A DNA stretch of 64,000 nt from Methanosarcina flavescens (GCF_001304615.2 NZ_CP032683.1:3162001-3226000); one strand, 5' to 3'. Shown: positions 46,693 through 56,605, counted from the first letter of the stretch. Numbers and translations: made by a program. The notes: a model not told the origin generated them from the sequence alone.

Positions 46693-46858
46693 TAGGACTT
46701 ACGCGGTTGAAGCACTTTGTGACTCAGATTAAAATATTCTTTCATTATGATTGCAATAAACGCTGTTAACCAATTTATAAGAGAGTCAGTTTACACCTTA
46801 GGATAAAAAAAGAAAAATTCAAAAGTTGCCTGCAAAACAGGAATCCGCGTAAGTCCTA
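46693..46858. mobile_element. MITE-like element, long copy
   Basis: The 166-bp element is bounded by perfect 14-bp inverted repeats (TAGGACTTACGCGG / CCGCGTAAGTCCTA) and lies in an AT-rich spacer between divergent genes. It has no coding capacity. It shares its terminal sequence and parts of its interior with 27211-27321, so it is probably mobilised by a transposase encoded elsewhere. Confidence 0.8.
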
Positions 46859-46983
46859 TTATAATTTCGTCATAGATAAATCCCTGATTCTTGCAGCCAC
46901 TTTTCACTTTTTTGCTTCATCGAGTATACTAAAACCTTCACCTCACTATATTCATATATCAGCTTGTGCCATAGCCACAGTAT

Positions 46984-47760
46984 ATGGCGAGCTACAAAGC
47001 CCTTGTAAAAGATGTTATCAGAAAAGCTGATGTCCTTCTCGAAATAATAGATGCTAGATTTCCTGACGAGACCCGGAACAGCGAAGTAGAACGCGATATT
47101 ATTCGCTTAAACAAACCTCTCATAATAGTAATCAACAAATCTGATCTCGTATCAAAGGAAAAACTTGAGAAGACAAAAACCCGTCTTTCAAAAATTGCAC
47201 CTGTAGTTTTTGTCTCCAGCAGGGAAAGGTCAGGAACAACAATGCTCAGGCACCAAATCCTTGCATCTGCCGCTATAAAAGCGGGTATAAAAGGGCGAGA
47301 TATCCTGGTCGGCACTCTCGGCTATCCCAATGTCGGCAAATCCTCCGTAATCAACAGCGTCACAGGCAGGCACAGGGCAAGTACGTCTCCTATATCAGGC
47401 CACACAAAAGGCGTTCAGCACGTATATGCAGGTTCACACATTATGTTTATAGACACGCCTGGGGTTATCCCCTTTGATGAGAAAGATGAATACCTCCAGG
47501 GCCTGCTAGGAATAAAGGATGCAACCCACCTCAAGGACAAGATAGGAGTAGCCTTGAAAATAATCGAAAAAATGCTTGCCGAAAATAAAGCAGCCCTTGA
47601 ATCGTTCTATAATGTTACAATCGAAGACGAAAGTTCTTACGATGTGCTTGAGATGATAGGCAGACTGTGTAATTTCCTGCAGAAGAAAGGAGAGGTGGAT
47701 GAAACAAGAACCGCTACCAGAATAATCAATGACTGGCAAAACGGGCTGCTTCTTATATAA
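46984..47760 (+). CDS. Circularly permuted YlqF/RbgA-like GTPase
   Basis: This 258-residue protein has GTPase motifs in permuted order: G4 NKSDL, then SSRERSG, then G1 GYPNVGKSS, G2-like HTKGVQ and G3 DTPG. This order is typical of the YlqF/YawG family, which assist large ribosomal subunit assembly. It is monocistronic and its ATG follows a weak site. Confidence 0.9.
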   Translation: MASYKALVKDVIRKADVLLEIIDARFPDETRNSEVERDIIRLNKPLIIVINKSDLVSKEKLEKTKTRLSKIAPVVFVSSRERSGTTMLRHQILASAAIKAGIKGRDILVGTLGYPNVGKSSVINSVTGRHRASTSPISGHTKGVQHVYAGSHIMFIDTPGVIPFDEKDEYLQGLLGIKDATHLKDKIGVALKIIEKMLAENKAALESFYNVTIEDESSYDVLEMIGRLCNFLQKKGEVDETRTATRIINDWQNGLLLI

Positions 47761-47850
47761 AAACTCATGCAATGTTGTTCCGTAAATCTTCGGTACAGAA
47801 TACGATACATTTAGTGAATCATGATAGATAGGATGTGAGAAGGATAGGTT

Positions 47851-48375
47851 TCACCCCATTTCCATGAAACTGTTTATGATTTTTTCAGGCAGCTTATCCC
47901 GATTCTCCTCATCAACCGTCAATACCTCGAATTCTTTCCTCATCCTTTGAGCCAATTGGTGGCTGCTTGACCGATGTAGTACAGCAAGAACAGATTTATT
48001 GGATTTCAGGACTGCTTCAACTGCCGAAACGAAAGCTTCGGATTTGAGCTCCATCGGCCCAACCTCATCGATAACTATAAGGTCACAATCCAGAGCACTC
48101 CTTAGAGCATTTGCCCCGATTCTTTCAAGGTCTTCCAGGTTGACGTGATATTTTCCAACTCTAGGCCCATTTCCTCTGATAGAAGCCAGAAATCCTGTTT
48201 TTCCGGTAGAAAGATCTTTTATCGAGAATCCTTCCCTCTTCCCTTCATTCCGGATTTCAGCAGTCTGGATGCCGCCTATTTCTAAGCCCGGCTGGTCGGC
48301 AAGTTTTTCAGCAACTTTTGCCACAACTGTTGATTTTCCAATACCCGGGCTGCCGGTTACTGCGATTCTTAACAT
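47851..48375 (-). CDS. THEP1-type nucleoside triphosphatase
   Basis: This 174-residue protein has Walker A GSPGIGKST at residues 8-16, Walker B LIVIDEVGPMEL and the conserved GGIQTAEIR. The length and motifs fit the archaeal THEP1 NTPase family, which hydrolyses NTPs with an uncertain cellular role. GGGGACG precedes ATG 48375. Confidence 0.92.
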   Translation of the reverse strand: MLRIAVTGSPGIGKSTVVAKVAEKLADQPGLEIGGIQTAEIRNEGKREGFSIKDLSTGKTGFLASIRGNGPRVGKYHVNLEDLERIGANALRSALDCDLIVIDEVGPMELKSEAFVSAVEAVLKSNKSVLAVLHRSSSHQLAQRMRKEFEVLTVDEENRDKLPEKIINSFMEMG

Positions 48376-48568
48376 TGTATTTTCGTCCCCTTTATTTTCC
48401 TGTTTCCTAGAATTACCTCATTTCCCTGAAAAATAGATCTTGATTTTATTTAAATCGGCAAGCAATGAAGTTTTACGTTGACTATAAAATGATTGCAGAA
48501 CATACTGGAGTATACGTCAGAAGTTTCTATTAAGTTAACTTTAGTAAATATATACGAGGTTGAAAACC

Positions 48569-48724
48569 GTGACTACAGACCAGGAAATTCTTACCAGACT
48601 GCAGGAGATCGAGAAAAGGATGGAAAGGATGGAAGCTTCACTCGAAAGCATTAACAATATCCTGAAGAAAGTGGAGCAAAATACCTATTTTGGGTGCTAT
48701 ATGCCAGAGAAGAAACTGGAGTAA
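48569..48724 (+). CDS. Small coiled-coil protein (51 residues)
   Basis: GTG 48569 follows GAGGTTGA at normal spacing; the 51-residue chain is a heptad-rich coiled coil (LTRLQEIEKRMERMEASLES) with one Cys near the end. Such microproteins are common in Methanosarcina, but I know of no assigned role. Confidence 0.65.
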   Translation: MTTDQEILTRLQEIEKRMERMEASLESINNILKKVEQNTYFGCYMPEKKLE

Positions 48725-49004
48725 TAATAGATAAACAGGAAATATGTTTCCAGATTTTCCAGACCTTACTTTTTTTCGACGCTCCGCTTATTAATCGTTT
48801 AATGTAATTCTGAGGCAGCAAAGAGGTGTCTCAAGGTCGCTTTTGTCCCGCGCCGAGGTGCGGCTGGGGCTAATTGACTTTGATTGAGTGAAAGCTGAAA
48901 TCTCTCCAGCTCTGAGAGAATTGAGGTAAAACATTAGTTTTTAGCAGTAGGTCGTCCTTTCTCCGATCTTTATTGTAAATTCGTTTTTTAGTCTTCATTC
49001 TTCT

Positions 49005-49508
49005 TCAATTGTTATCCCTGTTATGGATAATTTCATAGCTTACCTTTCCCCTGCCAATGCAGTCCCTGACAAGTTTTTCTCTCGGGGAAAGGGCTCCGGT
49101 TTTTCCGGTTTTGACCTCGACAAAGACCACCCTATTCATTTTTCCTTCCGAGAGCCCGTCAAAAACAATGAAATCTACAGGGGTGCCGAGGAAGCGGGCA
49201 TCTTTAGGGTTGTACTCGAAATCCGGGAAATAGGGGATAAGGTGTTCCGTAACCTTGCCACGGGTAACAGCTTCGCTTTTCTTTACTGCGTCCTGGCGGA
49301 TTTTTTTCTCCTCGTCCAATTTCCAGGTTCTGAAGAGAGTTTCGGCTTTTTCGGAAACCTGACGGTCCATCTCTCTCGCCTGCCAAGTTTCGAACATCTC
49401 CCTGGCACGGGACTCGGTCCGGCCTTTTAGGTCAATATATTTCAGGAGAAGATAAGCAGCAAGCAGGCCAAATAAAAGGGCAAGGGTTGAAATTATCCAG
49501 TAGTCCAC
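49005..49508 (-). CDS. Membrane-anchored Holliday junction resolvase-related endonuclease
   Basis: This 167-residue protein starts at GTG 49508 with CGGAG before it. It has one N-terminal membrane helix, a charged coiled coil and a C-terminal nuclease-like domain with GTPVDFIVFDG and VVFVEVKTGKT, the D and E-x-K of the PD-(D/E)xK fold. This matches the Endonuc_Holl family (PF10107). The membrane anchor is normal for the family; the substrate is unknown. Confidence 0.8.
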   Translation of the reverse strand: MDYWIISTLALLFGLLAAYLLLKYIDLKGRTESRAREMFETWQAREMDRQVSEKAETLFRTWKLDEEKKIRQDAVKKSEAVTRGKVTEHLIPYFPDFEYNPKDARFLGTPVDFIVFDGLSEGKMNRVVFVEVKTGKTGALSPREKLVRDCIGRGKVSYEIIHNRDNN

Positions 49509-49892
49509 GGTTATTTCTCCGGAGAAAGTCAGGGTATATGAAAGGTAGGGTAACGAAAGGTCAGAGCATACAATGGTATTATGTGAGAAATATGTCTCAA
49601 ATAATAAATTTTAGACTCTATAAATAGCTGAAATTATTTAAAACTTCTAGCAGGACTTTCTTTAGATCAGGATAAATATGCACACCGTTCTGGATCTCAG
49701 AAAATCTTGCTGGCTTGTAGAGCAACTGAGGTAGGATATCTGGAAAAGAAAAGTCAAGATAATCGAAATAAAGAATCAGAAAAAGTAAAGTAAAAAACAG
49801 ATACAGGAAAATAAAAAGTCGAGGTACCGGAAAATAAAAATCAAGACATCCGGGAAAGTAATTAAAAATATGTGCTGGTTGAGTATTTTCAC
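49509..49892. other. Intergenic region, nothing recognised
   Basis: The 384 bases between the nuclease gene and the restriction-enzyme remnant are A-rich on the plus strand. No gene, repeat or fold is supported. Confidence 0.4.
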
Positions 49893-51083
49893 TTACCAGA
49901 CACGGGTGTTTTTCAGAGTTGCCAGAATATTTGTGAACTCATTGCTGAACCTGCACTTCACAAAGTCTGGAGAATTCAGGATGTTTTTCTTTATTTCTTG
50001 CAATCCGATCAGGAGATTTATATCGTCGCTGTATTCAAATCCTTCATCGGATGCCGTAATGTTCTCTGCAAGAACATCAAGAAGCTTTGGGTCGAGATCG
50101 TTTGTAATATAAGTATCCAGAATCAGAAGATCTGAAATTCTCTTGTAGAAGTCAATGAGCTCCTGGTAGCCGGGTATGGAGTACTTTTTTGCTATCTGCT
50201 TCTGCCTGTTGAGGTAAATCAGGTAACGGGAGATTGTACTTATAATGTTCTCGGTAATCTCTTTTTTAGGGAACGTTATTGGGAACCTTTTCAGCATCTG
50301 TGAATTCAGGCCGCTGGTATTCTGTACTCCCTGGCGGCTCCAGATTTCGGGGAAAGCACCTGCTATCGAAGAGTTGAGCACGGCTGTAACATAGAGGTAG
50401 AGTGTAGGATCTCCGAGCACGATTCCTACTCCGTTTGCAAAAACGTGCTTTCCGGTCGGATCGTACGAAGCCTGCAGGCGTAAGTTACTGGTAGCGATGA
50501 TTTTAGGCGTATTAATGTATCTCAGGAAGCTCTCGTCCTCAAGACGATAGTCAGCCAAATCGAACTCCTGTTTTTCAATTTCTGATTGCTGTTTAATTTC
50601 CATTAGATGCTTATAAGCTACAGGAAACATTGTTTTCAGTTCCTCGGGCTGGAATATCCTGTATTCTTTCCTTATGCTGTTGTCGAGGATCTCATAAGGC
50701 AGTATAAACTGGTACTTAGTTGACTGAACCGCAAATTCGCTTGAGACGGAGCCATCCACATAAGGATGCATGAGCTCCTTCTCTATACTTACCTGTTCTA
50801 TGCCTACATTTGTGTGTGCGTCTCTGCTGATGCAGGATACATCTGTGCAGTTCTCTCTCGAAAGGTCAGCTTTTTGCAAAAAATCATTCGTTGGGGGGAC
50901 ACCTTCAAAAATTTCTATTGAGATGTCTTCTAGGGTTCTAGGGATTTTGCTCAGCCTTTCAACTATCTCGTCTTTACTCCAGAACATATATTTCACTTCT
51001 TTTTTATATATATAGGGAATTCCGGGTAAAATGGCTTCTTTGGTGGTTGGATTCTCAAAAATTTGTTTTTGATCTTGAGGCAC
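49893..51083 (-). CDS. C-terminal target-recognition part of a type IIG/TaqI-like RM methylase
   Basis: The 396-residue chain contains the pattern of target-recognition domains in large N6-adenine methylase/nuclease proteins: KIIATSNLRLQASYDP, a GIVLGDPTLYLYVTAVLNSS block, and LKRFPITFPKKE. The N-terminal methylase motifs (GxG, NPPY) are absent and a TGA lies just upstream, so this seems a truncated gene. GTG 51083 has GGAG eleven bases before. It is probably the remnant of a lost restriction system, or less likely a stand-alone specificity or immunity protein. Confidence 0.6.
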   Translation of the reverse strand: MPQDQKQIFENPTTKEAILPGIPYIYKKEVKYMFWSKDEIVERLSKIPRTLEDISIEIFEGVPPTNDFLQKADLSRENCTDVSCISRDAHTNVGIEQVSIEKELMHPYVDGSVSSEFAVQSTKYQFILPYEILDNSIRKEYRIFQPEELKTMFPVAYKHLMEIKQQSEIEKQEFDLADYRLEDESFLRYINTPKIIATSNLRLQASYDPTGKHVFANGVGIVLGDPTLYLYVTAVLNSSIAGAFPEIWSRQGVQNTSGLNSQMLKRFPITFPKKEITENIISTISRYLIYLNRQKQIAKKYSIPGYQELIDFYKRISDLLILDTYITNDLDPKLLDVLAENITASDEGFEYSDDINLLIGLQEIKKNILNSPDFVKCRFSNEFTNILATLKNTRVW

Positions 51084-51281
51084 CTGATATTTAACTCCTC
51101 AGAATCTCCGTATTAAACTTTGGATACACTTCTTAATATAATAATTTATTCTTAATAAAGGTTAACAATTAAAAAAATAGTTTTTCAGTAAGACTCAAAA
51201 ATAAGAAATTAGCGCCGTTAAATCTCATTATTTTCTCAAATAAAATGAAGCTTTTTATGAATTAAGAAATGAATTTGGAGT

Positions 51282-51965
51282 TTACAATCCAGAAAAGGCT
51301 TTTAATGTCATTCTTGCATTTTCCAGCATATTATGGTCGTTATTGAAATAAATGTAGACTTTCTCAGGCCCAAATTCACGCATTTTCCTGAAAGTTTCGC
51401 TAATTTCTTCCCTGGAATAATTATAACTGTACCAACCTTCCCTGCCGTGCATCCTCATATATATGATTTTTCCGGGAAAGATGCGATTCCTGTAGTCCGG
51501 GGAATCTACTGATACCAGGGTAACCTCCTTCATAAGCTCTGCACATGCCTCATCATTTCCCAGTAGCTCTTTATTCCTGATCTCCAGGGCGAATCTTTCC
51601 CCGAGTTTTGCGGCTTCTGCAAACCTGAGTGCTCTTGCTACATCATTGAAGTTCGGAGGCACCTGAAAGAGGTAAAAATCAATAATATGATCCATGGGTT
51701 CAAAAAGCTCCCTGAAATTCTCCCAGATTTCAAGGGAACTCTCACTGAGCTGGCGCCAGTGGGTTATGGATCTATGCACCTTTATGCTCCACCTGAGTCC
51801 TGTCCCTTTCGTGCTCCAGACTTCAATCTGCCTGGGAAAAGGAAATCTATAGAAGCTGGCGTTAAGTTCGACACTGTTCAGGCTGGAATTCTTTATAAAC
51901 CAATCAAAGTTCTTCTTTTTGTTCCAATCGTAGTACCAGCCGCTCGTACCTACAAACACATCCAT
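51282..51965 (-). CDS. DUF72 (YecE-like) TIM-barrel protein
   Basis: This 227-residue protein begins MDVFVGTSGWYYDW and has NSVELNASFYRFP, WSIKVHRSITH and IYMRMHGREGWY, the conserved stretches of DUF72. The fold is a TIM barrel of unknown reaction. The ending YIYFNNDHNMLEN is intact. It is monocistronic. Confidence 0.9.
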   Translation of the reverse strand: MDVFVGTSGWYYDWNKKKNFDWFIKNSSLNSVELNASFYRFPFPRQIEVWSTKGTGLRWSIKVHRSITHWRQLSESSLEIWENFRELFEPMDHIIDFYLFQVPPNFNDVARALRFAEAAKLGERFALEIRNKELLGNDEACAELMKEVTLVSVDSPDYRNRIFPGKIIYMRMHGREGWYSYNYSREEISETFRKMREFGPEKVYIYFNNDHNMLENARMTLKAFSGL

Positions 51966-52083
51966 ACATTTCCCTTCGGATATCCGGCTTAATGGCAGAT
52001 TTATTTCAGGTTCACCGAGTTTAGAAGTGGAAATCCTCGCGTTTCAGTGAAGTTTGTTTCCAGTATTTTTTATATCTTAATGT

Positions 52084-52521
52084 TTAATACTTCCCGGTCA
52101 CTTTTGCAATCATCCTGTGCACGCCATGTATACTCAACCCGCTACCAAGATACATCATGGGGCAGTACCCTATAATGCATTCGAGTTTCAGTTTCTGGCA
52201 GGCTTCAAGGGCTTTTTCGGTTTTGGTAGTCCAGTGGAGCCAGATTTTGTTTGCGCCTTTTTCCCTGAGAAGAGGAACCAAATCTCCAGGATCTGATTTT
52301 GTTATTCCTATAACTGCATTGGCTATGCCTGAGGGAAGAGATATGACATTTTTCAGGGAGTTGGGGTCAGGTTCCCCAGAAAGGTCTACAAGATAGACTT
52401 TTTTGCCACGATTTTTAAGTTCGGAGGCAGCCCATTTCATAGCTGGCTTTGTGCGGTCAGTAATTATTGCAAAAGTTTCTGCATCCCAGAATTTTTCCCT
52501 GTCTGAGCCTGTCGGATCCGT
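52084..52521 (-). CDS. CoA-binding (YccU-like) protein, probable ACG start
   Basis: Reading from the internal ATG 52440 removes the first Rossmann strand. Upstream in frame lies FAIITDRTKPA, the missing strand and loop, and GGTGA sits seven bases before an in-frame ACG at 52521-52519. From there the protein is 145 residues, the family's normal length. CoA-binding domain 2 proteins bind CoA or a nucleotide; the physiological role is unclear. The family assignment is by pattern (KNRGKKVYLVDLSG, IGYCPMMYLG). Confidence 0.7.
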   Translation of the reverse strand, partial: TDPTGSDREKFWDAETFAIITDRTKPAMKWAASELKNRGKKVYLVDLSGEPDPNSLKNVISLPSGIANAVIGITKSDPGDLVPLLREKGANKIWLHWTTKTEKALEACQKLKLECIIGYCPMMYLGSGLSIHGVHRMIAKVTGKY

Positions 52522-52775
52522 ATTAGATTCACCTTTTTATATAATCTGGATAAAATATAACTCTTAAGTATAAATAAGTTGCAATCCTGTGATCTTTAAA
52601 TTGATTTTAGAAATGGAAGTGGATTATAAAGATTTTAAACATTGAATACATAAAATATGCTTGAAAAATTAAACGGAAAAAATAAAAAAGTAAAAATAAA
52701 AATTAAAGGAAAAATAAAAATTAAAGGGCAAAGGATCTGAGCAGGATCCTGTTTATTTCTGCCTGTTTATCCTGC

Positions 52776-52976
52776 TTACTGCTCTTGGAGTTTCTGCCCG
52801 GCTGCCTGGAGCGCTCCGCCAAGTGCCTTTGCAAGTTCACAGTTTTGATTACACTTCGAGGCACAGGTGCAGTATTTAGGCACGTTTTCCATCATCCACT
52901 GTCCCAGGAAACCGAAGGCTTTGAGTTGATCTTCATTTGCGGTCTGCACGAAGTTGTTTATATCCTGTAATTCCAT
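52776..52976 (-). CDS. Small Cys-containing protein (66 residues)
   Basis: This 66-residue acidic/helical protein has a four-Cys motif CTCASKCNQNC that could bind metal. ATG 52976 follows GGTGAAAAATC. No family is recognised. It is divergent from the winged-helix regulator gene at 53209. Confidence 0.6.
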   Translation of the reverse strand: MELQDINNFVQTANEDQLKAFGFLGQWMMENVPKYCTCASKCNQNCELAKALGGALQAAGQKLQEQ

Positions 52977-53208
52977 GATTTTTCACCAGAGTCAAGAAGG
53001 TTTGTATATTTATATACTTGAGCGTTATAATTATGTACAGATTTTTGATTGTACAGAAAAATGACCTTTAATAACAACCTTTAAGAAGAATATAAGCTAA
53101 CACGTAATTAACAGTGTTAATTTTTAGACTTGATTATAACAAAAAATTAACTTAAATAGTTTTAATTGAATATAGTTCAGTTTCAAAAATTTCAGAGGCA
53201 AGTTAAAA

Positions 53209-53982
53209 ATGGAGACGGCTAATGAGAATTCTGAGATCAATTACAGAAATGAATTGCACTTTATCAAGGAAGAAGTAGCATCCCTCCGGAATGACTTTTC
53301 ACGGTTCTTACAACGTGCAAACCAGCAGCACATCGAAGGAATAATTGGGGAGATGAGAAAGAACTTCATGAGGCCTATGGTAGACTATCTATGTGAAGAC
53401 GCAAGCGAGAGGATGCATACCCGGATGACTGCTGACTGCGAGATGCGGGATTTTTGCGAGACGGCTTTCCGGGAGCTTTTACAGGAAACCGCAGGATTTG
53501 TTGGGAGGGGTAGGGTCGAAACTGAAACCATAAAGATGTATCGGAACAGGCTTGAAGAACTAAAAAAGGAAGCAAAAACCTCCAGTTGCAGCAGGTGTTT
53601 TCTAGAAGCTACGAACCTTTTTGAGAAGCAAGTCAATCTCATGCGTTCGCTTCAGATTTATGAGGAGCGGGAAGAAGAGGGTAACAAGATAGATATTAGT
53701 GAAATCGAGCCTGAGAAACTGGTCTCTGAGGTCTGCGAGCCGGTAGCAAACCGACAACGTCTCCTTATGCTCAAGGCGCTTTCAGGGGGGAGTAAAACTT
53801 TCTCTGAACTTTCCAAACTTACAGGTCTGCGCGGTGGAAATTTGCTCTTCCATCTTCAGAAATTGCTTGAAACAGGAATGATTTTACAGCGAAATGAGCG
53901 AGGAGATTATATCATTACCAGAAAAGGTTACTCCACTCTTCAAGGGCTTTCCAGAATTTATTCCGAAATTGAAAAGGAATAA
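53209..53982 (+). CDS. ArsR-like winged-helix regulator with N-terminal coiled-coil domain
   Basis: This 257-residue protein has a Glu/Lys-rich N-terminal part including CSRCFLEAT, and a C-terminal ArsR-type winged helix (RQRLLMLKALSGGSKTFSELSKLTGLRGGNLLFHLQKL, split here by description into helix-turn-helix and wing). It should bind DNA as a dimer. The target and signal are unknown. It faces the small Cys protein gene divergently, so that gene is a candidate target. Confidence 0.8.
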   Translation: METANENSEINYRNELHFIKEEVASLRNDFSRFLQRANQQHIEGIIGEMRKNFMRPMVDYLCEDASERMHTRMTADCEMRDFCETAFRELLQETAGFVGRGRVETETIKMYRNRLEELKKEAKTSSCSRCFLEATNLFEKQVNLMRSLQIYEEREEEGNKIDISEIEPEKLVSEVCEPVANRQRLLMLKALSGGSKTFSELSKLTGLRGGNLLFHLQKLLETGMILQRNERGDYIITRKGYSTLQGLSRIYSEIEKE

Positions 53983-54367
53983 AAACTGAAAAGATATAAA
54001 GAATACTGGAGAAAAATAAAAGAAGTGAAGAGATATAAAGAAAATTGAAAAGAAATTAAGAAGGGAGAATCTTACTTCTCAACAAAACAATCTTGCTCAG
54101 GTTTCGCGATTTGATAAAAATTATTTAACAGTATCTCAAGATTCTCTGTAAGTTCTCCGCCTTCTCAGGTTTTCCGTGGCCAGAGATCAACAATAAAGGC
54201 CTTAAATCCCTGTTATCTTTAAGAAGGAAATTTAAAGTTTTGTTATGGTAGAGACTTAACTTACTCTAATTATACCAGCAGATACAGCTATTCTGCAAAT
54301 TATAGCCAACTGACTTATAGCCGATTGACAAAAAATAAGGAAATAGTGGAATACATGATAACTATTT

Positions 54368-54598
54368 TTAACCATCATTTCCTATTGCATTAACCGGGCA
54401 AAGATCCAGTGCCTCTTCACAGAGTTCTATTTCTTCATCAGTTTCAGGCTGCTTATATACGTAAGCATTGGAGTCATCATCGTTCATCTTGAAGTTCTCT
54501 GGTGCGGTATCCACACATAGATGACAGGCTATGCAGCTATAGTCACAATAATAGGGTCCTGGAACATTTTCAGCAACTTTGTCTGTGTTATCAGCTAT
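54368..54598 (-). CDS. Single-cluster [4Fe-4S] ferredoxin, probable ATA start
   Basis: This 76-residue protein reads (M)ADNTDKVAENVPGPYYCD at its N-terminus. Ligands CIACHLC (22, 25, 28 after the preceding Cys 22 of DYSC) and a late Cys-Pro (67) fit one [4Fe-4S] cluster, with extra Cys at 18 and 60. The start codon is ATA at 54598-54596, six bases after GGAG in GGGGGAGTGA; no ATG, GTG or TTG lies nearby. It would carry electrons for metabolic oxidoreductases. The neighbours give no partner. Confidence 0.8.
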   Translation of the reverse strand: MADNTDKVAENVPGPYYCDYSCIACHLCVDTAPENFKMNDDDSNAYVYKQPETDEEIELCEEALDLCPVNAIGNDG

Positions 54599-55070
54599 AC
54601 TTCACTCCCCCATTGTATTTATTTCACAATAAGAGTAATTAAGAGGATTTTATATATAATTTAACATTTGAAAACGATTTTTTAGCACTTCAAATCCTTG
54701 ATTAGCTCTAAAATTCTGTAGACCTTAACCTATAACGAAAAACAGAGTTATATCAACAATTGTCAGGAATTCTCTGCAAATGTTGTATTCTTTTCTTGCA
54801 AAAAGAGAATTGTATATAAATCGGCTCTTAGTCTGCTTCTTAAAAAGCTATCTGTTTTAATGAATATATGTAATGATGAAACTATTTAATGATGAAACGG
54901 CGCGTTAAAAGCAACTATCATCTTTTAAAGCTCTGATAAAGATATAATTCCGAAATGAGATAGTAAGGATTGTTCTCTGCTCCCGAATATACCCTGAAAA
55001 GTTACCTTATTTATTCAATAACCTTCTTCTTTATAAGCAATTATATAAAACCAAATAAGGGGAAACAAGT
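54599..55070. other. Divergent spacer ferredoxin-nitroreductase
   Basis: The AT-rich spacer should contain both promoters. A short doubled motif TAATGATGAAAC occurs near 54870-54900. No gene is seen. Confidence 0.35.
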
Positions 55071-55706
55071 ATGGGAATAAATCTTGGAAACCAGAGCCCT
55101 GGGGACCTGCCTATGAAACTCAGGCTTCCCGGGCCGGAGGCTTCGGGAATTAGCCAGATTGAAGAGCTCATTGCAAAGCGTAGATCCGTACGAAAATATA
55201 AAGACAAAAAACTCTCCGAGTCTGTGATTTCTCGTCTGCTCTGGGCAGCTCAGGGCATAAGTTCGGAGACCGGTTTAAGAACTTCACCTTCTGCAGGTGC
55301 GCTTTACCCGCTAGAAGTTCATCTCATTATAGGAGAAGGCGGTGAGCTTGAGCCCGGGGTTTACAGGTACGTTCCTGAAGACCATACCCTTGTTCTGGAA
55401 ATCTCGGGTGATATAAGGGAGAAACTTTCAAAAGCTGCACTCTCCCAGCCCATGATCAAGAATGCTCCTGTTTCAATTGTGATTTCTGCAGTCTATGCAC
55501 GGATAACGAGCAGATACGGAAATAGAGGTCTCCGTTATACCCATATGGAGGCAGGGCACGCTGCCCAGAATGTATATCTCCTTGGAGTGGAACTTGGGAT
55601 AGGGACCTGTGCAATAGGAGCTTTTAAGGATGAGGAGGTAAGAAGTGTGCTTAAGTTGCCGACAAACCAGGAGCCTCTTTATATACTGCCTCTGGGTTAC
55701 GTATGA
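55071..55706 (+). CDS. SagB-type nitroreductase-fold oxidoreductase
   Basis: This 211-residue protein has the FMN-binding nitroreductase fold of the SagB/ThcOx group: RRSVRKYKDK, SPSAGALYPLEV, the central APVSIVISAV and HMEAGHAAQNVYL, ending LYILPLGYV. Relatives oxidise thiazolines or reduce nitro compounds; SagB relatives are peptide azoline dehydrogenases. No cyclodehydratase lies nearby, so a general oxidoreductase is more likely. Confidence 0.88.
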   Translation: MGINLGNQSPGDLPMKLRLPGPEASGISQIEELIAKRRSVRKYKDKKLSESVISRLLWAAQGISSETGLRTSPSAGALYPLEVHLIIGEGGELEPGVYRYVPEDHTLVLEISGDIREKLSKAALSQPMIKNAPVSIVISAVYARITSRYGNRGLRYTHMEAGHAAQNVYLLGVELGIGTCAIGAFKDEEVRSVLKLPTNQEPLYILPLGYV

Positions 55707-55777
55707 TGAATTCCTTTTCATTACCGAGTCCCTGAAAGGTTTTAAGAAGGGATTTAAAAAGGGAGTTAAGAAAGGAT

Positions 55778-56494
55778 TCAGATGTTCCTTTTAAGCTCAG
55801 GGCTAATCTCAGCGTTTTCACGTATTAGCTTGCCATCAGAGTAAATGTATATTGCAAGCTCGCCTGTGGAGAACCTGACATCCCTGATATCCTCATCGGA
55901 AATCCCTTCTATATATTTAACCAGAGCTCTCAGACTGCTCTGGTGGGCGCAGACCAGCACTTTTTTTCCTGCTTTTACAGCAGGAAGGATTTCCTCTTCG
56001 AAATATGGCACTGCACGCTCATATACAGCTTTGAGACTTTCTCCTTCAGGCGGGCCAGGCTCAAAGTTCCACCGCCAGGAGGCAAGCTTCTCTGCTCCGT
56101 ATTTCTCTTCCATTTTCTGTTTTTTCCTGCCCTGAAGCCTTCCGTAGTGACGTTCGTTTAAAGAAGACGTTAAATAAATCGGGATAAGTTTTTTCCCGAG
56201 CTTTTCAGGATACGAATACCAGTCTATTTTCCCTGTACTATCTCCATCGCTTGACCCTTCGTGGACAACAACTCCTGTCTTTTTCTGCCCTGACAGTATT
56301 ATAAAAAGAGTTTCCTGTGTCCGGACAAGGTTTGAGGCAAAAGCAAGATCCAGCTCAAACCTTCCAAGCTCTGCTGCACACTCAAGAGCCTCTTCAATCC
56401 CCTTCCTGCTAAGAGGAACATCTACCCAGCCGGCAAGCCTGTTATCAGGCTTTAAGCCGGGTTCTCCATGCCTGACAAGTATAAGAAGACCCAT
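55778..56494 (-). CDS. Histidine phosphatase (phosphoglycerate mutase-like)
   Basis: This 238-residue protein has the catalytic LVRHGEPG at residues 5-12 and the second His in VCAHQSS. ERHYGRLQGRKK resembles the GpmA/GpmB insert. It is a phosphatase or mutase of the branch-1 family; the substrate is unsure. GGAG precedes ATG 56494. Confidence 0.85.
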   Translation of the reverse strand: MGLLILVRHGEPGLKPDNRLAGWVDVPLSRKGIEEALECAAELGRFELDLAFASNLVRTQETLFIILSGQKKTGVVVHEGSSDGDSTGKIDWYSYPEKLGKKLIPIYLTSSLNERHYGRLQGRKKQKMEEKYGAEKLASWRWNFEPGPPEGESLKAVYERAVPYFEEEILPAVKAGKKVLVCAHQSSLRALVKYIEGISDEDIRDVRFSTGELAIYIYSDGKLIRENAEISPELKRNI

Positions 56495-56605
56495 ATAATT
56501 CTACTCCGTTAAAAATTAAATTTATATAAAAACCATATTCGATAGATAAGTTACAATAATCCAGTAAATAAATTTCAATAGTCGGAAGCCAGTAAATTCT
56601 CAGGA

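Noticed and set aside
48780-48880. G+C-rich stretch resembling a small RNA
   Set aside because: No consistent fold or promoter could be identified by eye.
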